From Duganella sp. CF517 (GTDB lineage: Bacteria > Pseudomonadota > Gammaproteobacteria > Burkholderiales > Burkholderiaceae_D), in NCBI RefSeq assembly GCF_900110275.1, contig NZ_FODC01000001.1, forward strand, positions 1,155,198 to 1,219,197: a stretch of DNA of 64,000 nt, given 5' to 3'. Made by a program: the position numbers and the translations under genes. How positions within the stretch are numbered: the first letter of the stretch is position 1; each line of letters opens with the position of its first letter. Shown one piece after another: positions 24,790-32,113 of the stretch. Under the pieces are notes generated by a model that was not told the DNA's origin, ran no database searches, and was given only the letters and a program-made list of their open reading frames with translations.

Positions 24790-27700
24790 TGTGGCGCTCC
24801 GGTGGCCGCGATCGCGGGGACTGCGGGGACGGCGGGAGCGCCGACGATGGTTTCCGGCAGCCGCATGCCACGGAAGCCCTGCCCCTGCGGCGTGTTGTCG
24901 TTGTCCTTGACATCGGGGCTGCTGATGATCTTCAGGCCCATGGCGATGGTGATCGCGCCGTTGGTCCAGCGCAGCTCGAACACGCCGCCTTCGCGCCTTT
25001 GCTTGGCCGCCGCGTCGATCATGCGTTTGAGGCCGAACTGTCCGGGCTCGTTGAATACTTCGACGCTGCGGCCGTCGAAGGATACGGCGGTGATGCGCGC
25101 GCCGGAGACGCCCTGGCTGCCGGGGTGGACCATATTGGTCCACTGCGCCGGCGTGTTGCGGTAGCGGATCTGCTGGCCGTCGATATCGACCGTGTACTCC
25201 AGCGTTCCCGGCGCGGGCATCGGCTGGAGCTGGAACACGGTTTGGGCGGCGGCCGAGGCGGCGGCCACGCCGCCGGCGCCGATCGGCGCTATCCAGCCTG
25301 GAAAACGCGCCACCGTCTGCGGCGCCAGCGTGATGCCCATGTCGGCCCAGGTGCGCGGCGCCAGCACGTCGCCACGGCGCAGCACCAAGGGGCCCATCGC
25401 GGTGGTGGCGAATTTGGCGATCAATCCGTCGGGACCGAAGAACTGCGCGATCTCCGTGCTGGCCGCTTCGATGCGGGCGTTGGGCGAGAACGGATATTTG
25501 TTGGCCAGCGATTGCTGGAACGGTTCGTAAACCTGCGCCAGCCAGGTCTTGTTGATTTCCGCCTCGGCCGGTCCGATCAGCACCGCGAAGGTTTGCATCA
25601 GCGGCCGCACCAGGATCGGACGGATCGCCTGTTTCTGCGAGTCGCTCATCCCGGTCAGCATTTGCTCGTCGACGTAGCGCAGCGCGTCGGCCAGTTCCGA
25701 GCCTGTGCCTTCGAGCGTCTGCTGCATGAACTGGCGCGCGCCCGGACCGGGGTCGCCCTGGTTTTTCAGCTGATTCAACCGGCTGCGCAGCTTGGACAAG
25801 GTGTCCATGTAGGCGCGCATCAGCGACGCATCCTTGTCCTTGGCGGCGACCAGTTTTCCGACGCCGGCGAACTCGCGGCCGATGGGCCCCATCGGCCGGT
25901 CGGCACGGGTCTGGTCCATCCGCACGTTGACGTTGATCTGCGACGATCCGCGCCGCATCACGGTGTTCTTCACCCAGTTGACGAAACCCGACTGCGCCTC
26001 TTTCAGCTCGGTGCTCATCACCGCCGGATTGTCCCACGACGTCTGCTGATAGATGGTGGTGAGCAGCTTCGAGATCGGCGACGATTGCGGATCGCCCAGG
26101 CGGTTCATGGCGACGACGGCGGCGTCGAAGCCGTTCAAGTTGGCGATGGTGACGCCCTGCACGAACTTCTGCCATTCGCGCGCATAGTCGGCCTTGTACA
26201 AATCGGTCAGGCCCTTTTCGATCTGTTCCGGGCTGCCCTCCAGGGTCAGGTCGTCGCGCGCGGCGGTTTTCAACACCCAGTCGGCGCTTTGCAGCTCGCG
26301 CGTGGCGGCCTCGCGGAAGGCGCCCTGCACATACTTCTCCCATGCATCGCGCGTGTAGGCGCCGGCGATCGCATGACTGCCGGTGACCAGCGCCTGGTCC
26401 TGCTCTCCGACCATGCGCGCCACCGTCATCGCCGGGAAGCGGGTATTGGCGCGGGCACGGATGTCGGCGTAGACGCGCTCCCGCGCCGGCATGCCGCGCA
26501 CCACGCGCTTCAGATTCTCGCGCGCCTGGTCGATCAGCGCCAGCTTCGGCTCCACGCGCGGCCACGACGGGTCGGCGATCTGCGCAAGGTAGAAGGTCAT
26601 CAGCCGTTCGGCGCTGTGGATCATCTGCTCGCGCGGCATCGCAGCCCGGTGGTTTTCCAGCCACACGCGCCAGTGGCGGGTCAACTGATCGTTCAGATGG
26701 CTGGGCTCCGCGTGCGTTTTATCGACCAGCATCAGATAGCTTTTCAGCGCGTTGTAGGCGTCTTCCACGTTGCCGGCGGAGGCTTGCTGGAACTGGCGGT
26801 TGACCGGCGCCGCCGGCGCGGCGGCGCCTTCGCCGGCAGGCTGCGCGGGAGCGGCGCCCTGCGCCTGCAATTCGTCGGCGCGGGCGTTCATCTCGGACAG
26901 CAGCGTCTCCAGGTTGGCGACGACCGGCTTGATCATCACCTCGCGCACGCCGGAGAAGTACTCCTCGCGCAGCTTCCGCTCCAGCAGCGCGCCCTGGTAA
27001 AGTCCCATGCGCAGCGACCATGGCCGCTCGTCGCGGTACTTGTCCAGTTGTTCGATGCGGTCCTGCAGGATCTCCAGCGCCTCGAGCCGGGACTGCAAAT
27101 CGAGCCGCTTGTCCTGCAGCTTGATCACCTTATCGAGGTCGGCCTGCACATTGCTGACCAACTGGCGATTGCCCAGGTAGGACCAGCTCCACCCGCCCAG
27201 CGACGCGCCCAGCAACAGCACCGCGCCGAAGAAGGCGGCGTACGTCAACCGCACCTTGTGCTTGCTGGCGTACTGCGAGACCAGCTCCTTGTCGGCGAAG
27301 ATCACCTTGCGGAATAGATTTTGCAGGAAGAAGCCGGACTGCCCGGCCCCGGCGACGGCCTGCGCATCCGGCACCGACAGCGCGAAGCGCTTGGCCACCC
27401 TGTGCGATTGCTCGCTGACCGGCATGCCCTCCTGCAGCGCGCTGGTGAAGTAATAGCCGCGGAACACGGGCTTGAACTGGAACGGGTTTTCCTCGAACAG
27501 CGTCGCCAGAAACGCCCGCAGCGGCGCCCTGATCGTCGCGAACTCCAGCGGGAAGGTGAACACGCCCGGCTCCATGCGCTCGCGCCGCTGCTGGCTCATG
27601 TTGGCCAGGCTAAGCTCCTTCAAGCCGTCGCACAGCTCCGCGAAGCTCTGGTCGAAGAACGCCATCAACTGCTGGCTGGTCGCCTTGCGCTTGTACGGCA

Positions 27701-28550
27701 TGGTCGCGCCCCACACGCGCTCGCGCTCCGAGCGTTCGGCCTTGGCGAAGAACTCGCCGAAGCCGGCGATCAGATCGGCCTTGGTGAACACCACGTACAC
27801 CGGCGCGAACACCTCCAGCCGCTCGATCAGGTCCTGCACCCGCTTGCGCAGGCTAAGCGCGAGCTTGATGCCGGCCTCCGGATCATCGCCGCGCAGTTCC
27901 GCGATGCTGACGGCGATCAGGATGCCGTTGACCGGCGCGCGGCGGCGGTACTTCTTGAGCAAATCGAGAAAGCCGAACCACTCGGCGCGGTGTTCGTCCA
28001 TGACCGAGTAGCGGCCGGCCGTGTCGAGCAGGATGCCGTCCGGCGTGAAGAACCAGTCGCAGTTGCGGGTGCCGCCGACGCCCTGCACCACCTTGCCGTC
28101 GGCGAAGGGGAACTGCAAGCCGGAGTTGGTGATCGCCGTGCTTTTGCCGGCGGCGGGATTCCCGATGATCATGTACCACGGCAGTTCGTACAAGGCGCGC
28201 GTGCCGGAGACGATGCCCAACTTGGAACCCTTGATCGTCTCGATGGCCTTCAACAGACTGTCGCGGATGGCCTTGACCTCGGCGCCCGCCTGGTCCTTCG
28301 GCGGCTCGTCGGCGGCGGCGCTGGTGCCGATGGCGTCGGCCAGCTTTTCGGACTCGCGCCTGGCGCGCGACCAGCGCCACAGCCACACCAGGCCCGCCAG
28401 CGCCAGCATCACGGCGGTCGCGGCCAGCGCCCAGATCAGCGCCAGCTCCAGCACTTGCGCGCCTAGATAGAATATCGCCGCCATCGCGGCCAAACCAAAA
28501 ATCGTCAGGTGACGGGTATCGGTCAGGAAGTGCCAAATTTTTCGCATCAT
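24786..28550 (-). CDS. tssM: Type VI secretion membrane protein TssM (IcmF)
   Basis: The 1254-residue IcmF-family protein has two N-terminal transmembrane helices (about 14-32 and 36-58) and a cytoplasmic NTPase domain with Walker A GNPAAGKS (130-137). A third transmembrane helix lies near residue 445 (YAAFFGAVLLLGASLGGW), followed by a large periplasmic region ending in the TssJ-binding beta domain. It forms the envelope-spanning channel with TssL and TssJ. The Walker A lysine is intact, so ATP or GTP binding is likely. It is followed by tagF with a 4-bp overlap. Confidence 0.96.
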   Translation of the reverse strand: MMRKIWHFLTDTRHLTIFGLAAMAAIFYLGAQVLELALIWALAATAVMLALAGLVWLWRWSRARRESEKLADAIGTSAAADEPPKDQAGAEVKAIRDSLLKAIETIKGSKLGIVSGTRALYELPWYMIIGNPAAGKSTAITNSGLQFPFADGKVVQGVGGTRNCDWFFTPDGILLDTAGRYSVMDEHRAEWFGFLDLLKKYRRRAPVNGILIAVSIAELRGDDPEAGIKLALSLRKRVQDLIERLEVFAPVYVVFTKADLIAGFGEFFAKAERSERERVWGATMPYKRKATSQQLMAFFDQSFAELCDGLKELSLANMSQQRRERMEPGVFTFPLEFATIRAPLRAFLATLFEENPFQFKPVFRGYYFTSALQEGMPVSEQSHRVAKRFALSVPDAQAVAGAGQSGFFLQNLFRKVIFADKELVSQYASKHKVRLTYAAFFGAVLLLGASLGGWSWSYLGNRQLVSNVQADLDKVIKLQDKRLDLQSRLEALEILQDRIEQLDKYRDERPWSLRMGLYQGALLERKLREEYFSGVREVMIKPVVANLETLLSEMNARADELQAQGAAPAQPAGEGAAAPAAPVNRQFQQASAGNVEDAYNALKSYLMLVDKTHAEPSHLNDQLTRHWRVWLENHRAAMPREQMIHSAERLMTFYLAQIADPSWPRVEPKLALIDQARENLKRVVRGMPARERVYADIRARANTRFPAMTVARMVGEQDQALVTGSHAIAGAYTRDAWEKYVQGAFREAATRELQSADWVLKTAARDDLTLEGSPEQIEKGLTDLYKADYAREWQKFVQGVTIANLNGFDAAVVAMNRLGDPQSSPISKLLTTIYQQTSWDNPAVMSTELKEAQSGFVNWVKNTVMRRGSSQINVNVRMDQTRADRPMGPIGREFAGVGKLVAAKDKDASLMRAYMDTLSKLRSRLNQLKNQGDPGPGARQFMQQTLEGTGSELADALRYVDEQMLTGMSDSQKQAIRPILVRPLMQTFAVLIGPAEAEINKTWLAQVYEPFQQSLANKYPFSPNARIEAASTEIAQFFGPDGLIAKFATTAMGPLVLRRGDVLAPRTWADMGITLAPQTVARFPGWIAPIGAGGVAAASAAAQTVFQLQPMPAPGTLEYTVDIDGQQIRYRNTPAQWTNMVHPGSQGVSGARITAVSFDGRSVEVFNEPGQFGLKRMIDAAAKQRREGGVFELRWTNGAITIAMGLKIISSPDVKDNDNTPQGQGFRGMRLPETIVGAPAVPAVPAIAATGAPQ

Positions 28551-28661
28551 GGTTCGGTCGGGGCTCGGACGACAGCGCTTGAAAGGAAGGCGGACCGATC
28601 AATGTTGCCACCAATCATGACGCGAATTCTTGAGCGGGGACAATGATGGCCGCGCCCTGTT

Positions 28662-29501
28662 CTATTTGCGCACAGTGCCGGGCACGCGCAGTTCCGTGTG
28701 GCCGAAATCCATCATCGTCCAGCGTCCGCCCCAGGTCAGGCCAACCGATTCGGCCACCTCGCCATACAGGCGGTAGCCGCGCATCGCCCACGGATCTTTT
28801 TCGGAGATCACCAGCTTGCCGTCGCGCAGGAACGCGCAGTCGGCCGCCAGCCCGAACTGGTGGTAGCTCTGGAAGGCCTTGGCATTGGTGACGCTGGAAC
28901 CGGCCGCCGCCAACGAGTTCTGCCGCTCCGGGCTGCGGTAGCCCTCCAGGATCGCCATGTCGTAGCCGTGGCGCTCCTTCATGATCCGGAACACCAGCAG
29001 CATGCGCTGGGAAAAGTCGGGGTCGAGCAATTGCCAGTTGCGGTTGGCGCTGTCGAGCATGGGCCGCACCAGGGTAACCTCGGCGGTCGTGAACGTCGTC
29101 GGCGGCAACGGCGCCGGCGCCACCAATTGCTCGCCCTTGAGCAAATCGGCCACCTGGTCGTTGGTGACATGGCCGACGCCGTCATAACCGCCCAGCATGT
29201 CGCGTCCGCTGAGCATCAGCGCCAGCAGCGGCGGCACCGTCATCAGCACGGACGCGGCCAGTATCAGCGGATAGCGCCGTTGCACGAATCGCCATGCGCT
29301 GCCGGCGCCGCCGCGCGCGCCGCGTCCCAGCGCCGACGCCTGCCGCGTGCCTTGTTGACAATCGCGCCGCAGGCGCTGCTCCAGACGGCGCCCGATCGCG
29401 CTGGCCGACTGCGTCATCAGATCGCGTCCCGCCGGAAACAGCAGCAGCCATGCGCCAACGCACGCGAACACGAAAAACATCAACACAGAAAATAGAAACA
29501 T
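28662..29501 (-). CDS. Membrane-anchored M15-family peptidoglycan peptidase, TagX-like
   Basis: The 279-residue protein has two hydrophobic segments (residues 1-22 and 78-97) and a C-terminal M15/VanY-like domain. Its motifs are EGYRSPERQN (Arg189), SYHQFGLAADCAF (His214, Asp221) and WTMMDFGHTEL (Asp265, His268), giving a complete zinc-binding and catalytic set. M15 peptidases cut peptide cross-links or stems of peptidoglycan. In Acinetobacter an M15-type L,D-endopeptidase (TagX) is encoded in the T6SS cluster and helps the apparatus cross the cell wall. Position just upstream of tssM supports the same job here, though the sequence relationship to TagX was not computed. Confidence 0.8.
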   Translation of the reverse strand: MFLFSVLMFFVFACVGAWLLLFPAGRDLMTQSASAIGRRLEQRLRRDCQQGTRQASALGRGARGGAGSAWRFVQRRYPLILAASVLMTVPPLLALMLSGRDMLGGYDGVGHVTNDQVADLLKGEQLVAPAPLPPTTFTTAEVTLVRPMLDSANRNWQLLDPDFSQRMLLVFRIMKERHGYDMAILEGYRSPERQNSLAAAGSSVTNAKAFQSYHQFGLAADCAFLRDGKLVISEKDPWAMRGYRLYGEVAESVGLTWGGRWTMMDFGHTELRVPGTVRK

Positions 29502-29629
29502 GGTGCGCTCCGTCAAAGCAAAGTCCGGCCGCCGGATGGACACTGGCAAGCGATCGGGTCAATAGCGTTTCATCGTAGGCCCGATCGGCGATCGGCGTGA
29601 AAGACCAGATCAAATTCGAAGGGAATATT

Positions 29630-30538
29630 GTGGACACATCAAAACGAAAGCCGGACTTGATGGGAGCGCCGGGGGCGCAGATGGACAGCGCCAAACGCAT
29701 CCTCGCGCATCTCGAACACGGCGCGCGGCTGCCCGCCTCCAAACCGGCGCGCGCCGCCTGGGCCGTCGACGGCTGGACATTGGGTCTGGGCATGCTGCTG
29801 CTGGCGATGTGCGGCATCGCCTGGCTGATGCACGATAAGAGCGCCACATCGAACGGCTTCAAGACCAGCTACAGCAGCACGCGGGCATTGCCGCGGCATG
29901 AGGCCATACCGGCGCGCGCGCGGTTGGAAAACGCCCACGTCGACCCGGGGGAAGTGATCGTCGATCCGGTTGAACTGCCGGCGGCGATCGTGAACGATCC
30001 GGCGCAGCTACTGGCGGAAAACAAGCTCGCGGGCAGGAGCGAGAGTCGGTCAATGACGACGCCAACAACGGCGCCGCGCGAAGTCGGGCCGACGGCCTAC
30101 ACGCAGTCTGCCGCCGCCGCCGCGAGGCCGACGCCCGGACCGCAGCCCTTGCTTGCCGAGACGACGCGGGTCGCCTCGGTCGGCGCCGCTTATCCGAAGC
30201 CGGCCGGCGCCATCAGCAAATACAACAGCGCCAGCGCCGCAACGCCGCGCGTGAGCCAGGCCACCGCTACGGCTACGGCATCACGCGGCAAGGCGGCGGC
30301 GCCAACCAACGACACCGATGTCGCCCTGCTCACAGCGCTTGTCGCGCACGCCGGCAAGCCTGCGGTCGTCGCCCCCGAACGCAGCCGCGACATCGTCGAG
30401 CGTCGCGACGGCGACAACACGGCGGACCTGCTGGCGCGCTGCAAGCAGCTCGGCCTGATCGAGGGGATGCTGTGCCGCTCGCGCATTTGCTCCGGACGCT
30501 GGGATTCGGACGCCACCTGTCGCGCGCCGGCCAATTGA
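29630..30538 (+). CDS. Hypothetical single-pass membrane protein with Cys-rich C-terminus
   Basis: I do not recognise this protein. I place the start at a GTG (29630) because GAAGGGA sits 5 bases upstream; an in-frame GTG at 29597 has no ribosome site. From that start it has 302 residues: a basic N-terminus, one transmembrane helix (about 49-68, WTLGLGMLLLAMCGIAWLMH), and a long Ala/Thr/Pro-rich low-complexity stretch. The compact tail has four cysteines (LARCKQLGLIEGMLCRSRIC, then ATCRAP). Divergent transcription from the M15 peptidase suggests a T6SS link. The tail pattern suggests disulfides or metal binding in the periplasm. Confidence 0.65.
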   Translation: MDTSKRKPDLMGAPGAQMDSAKRILAHLEHGARLPASKPARAAWAVDGWTLGLGMLLLAMCGIAWLMHDKSATSNGFKTSYSSTRALPRHEAIPARARLENAHVDPGEVIVDPVELPAAIVNDPAQLLAENKLAGRSESRSMTTPTTAPREVGPTAYTQSAAAAARPTPGPQPLLAETTRVASVGAAYPKPAGAISKYNSASAATPRVSQATATATASRGKAAAPTNDTDVALLTALVAHAGKPAVVAPERSRDIVERRDGDNTADLLARCKQLGLIEGMLCRSRICSGRWDSDATCRAPAN

Positions 30539-30718
30539 TGTCGGCCTGGCGTTACTGAATCGCCTGCTGTTGGCCGCCGGTGTCGCTGCGTCAAACGAAA
30601 AGAGAGCCGCGATGCGCGATCCGATACCGAGGAGATATTGCGGGACCTGAGCATGATGGTGAACATTGACCTCGGTCAAGAAGATCGCGCACCCCGAGGT
30701 CCTAACTTCGGCTATGAT

Positions 30719-30748
30719 TCCAATTATTGCCACTTAGCAATAATTGGA
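30719..30748 (+). promoter_or_regulatory. Perfect 12-bp inverted repeat overlapping the ribosome site of the sterol desaturase gene
   Basis: The arms TCCAATTATTGC (30719-30730) and GCAATAATTGGA (30737-30748) are perfectly complementary around a 6-base centre. The right arm overlaps the first bases of the GGAGA ribosome site (30746-30750) before the ATG at 30756. It could be a dimeric repressor operator, or an mRNA hairpin that hides the ribosome site. A second, shorter inverted repeat (TTGACC/GGTCAA) lies at 30666-30679. Confidence 0.7.
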
Positions 30749-30755
30749 GAATGTG

Positions 30756-31913
30756 ATGGAGTACAAGGTCATCAGTCAGGTTAGTAGCGCGGTTCAGGAA
30801 ACGAGCGACTTGCTCAAGCAAAGCGGACCGCTATCGAAAGGCAACGGGTTGGCCAGCGGCGTGCTGGCGTTGACGCTGGCGATTTTGTCTGTGCTGGGCG
30901 TGGCGGCGTTCCACTATCCGCAATACCTGACCACCCCCGAACTGCGGCAGGCCTACTCGCCGGATGTGATACGCCACATTTTGTTTGCCGCGCTGGTGCT
31001 GTCCGGCTCGATCAGCCTGCTCAATGTGCTCTTCAGGCGCAGGCGCGGGCTCAACGCCGTGGCCGGCGCGCTCGTGCTGATCAGCGTGGCGGCCGGCGGC
31101 TCCCACGTGCCTGTCGCCGATTTCCCCGACCACACGCCGTACATTGGCCTGGACTGGTTCATCCTCGACCTGCTCGGCTCCACGATCATCTTCGCGGCGC
31201 TGGAAAAACTCTTCCCGCTCTATAAAGGCCAGCTGCTTTTCCGTAAGGAGTGGCAGACCGACATGATGCACTTCGCGTTTAACCATTTCATCGTCGGCCT
31301 GGCGTTACTGACGGTGAACTTCGCGATCCACCGCCTGTTCGGCTGGATGGTGAACGATAGCGTGCATGACGCGGTACAGGCCCTGCCTTTCATTCCGCAG
31401 CTGCTGGTATGCATCCTGGTGGCCGACCTGGTTCAATACTGGTTCCACCGCAGCTATCACGAGGTGCCGTTCCTGTGGCGGTTCCATGCCGTGCATCATT
31501 CGGCAAAGACCATGGACTGGCTGGCCGGTTCGCGCCAGCACATGCTCGAACTGATCTGCACCCGGGTGGGCGTGCTGGGCGGGCTGTACGTGCTTGGTTT
31601 TGAAAAGAACGTGATGGATGCCTACATCATCATCGTCGGCTTCCAGGCGGTGTTCAACCACGCCAACGTCCATCTGCCGTGGGGCCCGTTGAAATACGTG
31701 TTCGTCACGCCGGATTTCCATCACTGGCATCATTCATCGGACGAGGTCGCCATCGACCGTAACTACGCGGCGCACTACGCCTTCCTGGATCACCTGTTCG
31801 GCACCGCCATCAAGGGACAAAAGGGCTTTCCCGAAAAATACGGCGTGCAGGGCGACTACATGCCCGATGGTTTTGTGAAGCAGCAGAAGTTCCCGTTTAC
31901 GGCGCAGAAATAG
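30756..31913 (+). CDS. Sterol desaturase/fatty acid hydroxylase family membrane protein
   Basis: The 385-residue integral membrane protein has several hydrophobic helices and the histidine boxes of the di-iron hydroxylase superfamily: HRSYHE, RFHAVHHS and PDFHHWHHS, with the further NHANVH box. Family members oxidise lipids such as sterols, fatty acids or carotenoids, using oxygen and a di-iron centre at the membrane. The ATG at 30756 is chosen because GGAGA lies 5 bases upstream; an in-frame TTG at 30744 would lie inside the palindrome. The natural substrate is not inferable. It is a single-gene unit ending at the tRNA-Asn terminator. Confidence 0.88.
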   Translation: MEYKVISQVSSAVQETSDLLKQSGPLSKGNGLASGVLALTLAILSVLGVAAFHYPQYLTTPELRQAYSPDVIRHILFAALVLSGSISLLNVLFRRRRGLNAVAGALVLISVAAGGSHVPVADFPDHTPYIGLDWFILDLLGSTIIFAALEKLFPLYKGQLLFRKEWQTDMMHFAFNHFIVGLALLTVNFAIHRLFGWMVNDSVHDAVQALPFIPQLLVCILVADLVQYWFHRSYHEVPFLWRFHAVHHSAKTMDWLAGSRQHMLELICTRVGVLGGLYVLGFEKNVMDAYIIIVGFQAVFNHANVHLPWGPLKYVFVTPDFHHWHHSSDEVAIDRNYAAHYAFLDHLFGTAIKGQKGFPEKYGVQGDYMPDGFVKQQKFPFTAQK

Positions 31914-31934
31914 TCCACCGCGCCGCCGGAAAGC

Positions 31935-31964
31935 AAAAAGCCCAACCGGTGAAGGCTGGGCTTT
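31935..31964 (-). terminator. Intrinsic terminator after tRNA-Asn copy 1
   Basis: On the minus strand an 8-bp stem (AAAGCCCA/TGGGCTTT, 31957-31964 with 31937-31944) and a 12-base loop are followed by a T run at 31939-31935. It lies 17 bp past the tRNA 3' end. It may also act, more weakly, on the convergent sterol desaturase transcript. Confidence 0.82.
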
Positions 31965-31981
31965 CTGATCTTGCTAAATTC

Positions 31982-32057
31982 TGGCTCCCCGACCTGGACT
32001 CGAACCAGGGACCTGCGGATTAACAGTCCGTCGCTCTACCAACTGAGCTATCAGGGA
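31982..32057 (-). tRNA. tRNA-Asn (GTT), copy 1
   Basis: The 76-base gene folds as a standard cloverleaf. The acceptor stem pairs TCCCTGA with TCGGGGA, the anticodon loop is CTGTTAA (anticodon GTT, asparagine), the T arm is CCTGGTTCGAGTCCAGG, the discriminator base is G, and CCA is encoded. It is identical to two further copies at 38577 and 39705. Confidence 0.97.
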
Positions 32058-32068
32058 AAAGAGGCCGC

Positions 32069-32097
32069 ATTATATACGGCCAATTTCTAGCTGTCTA
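32069..32097 (-). promoter_or_regulatory. Promoter of tRNA-Asn copy 1
   Basis: On the minus strand, -35 TAGACA (32097-32092) and -10 TATAAT (32074-32069) are separated by 17 bp, placing initiation a few bases before the tRNA 5' end. Confidence 0.75.
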
Positions 32098-32113
32098 GGC
32101 TAGCGGGCGAAAA

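Noticed and set aside
24738..27317. 859-residue plus-strand open frame antisense to tssM
   Set aside because: Shadow of tssM in GC-rich DNA; no domain or export signal is recognisable.
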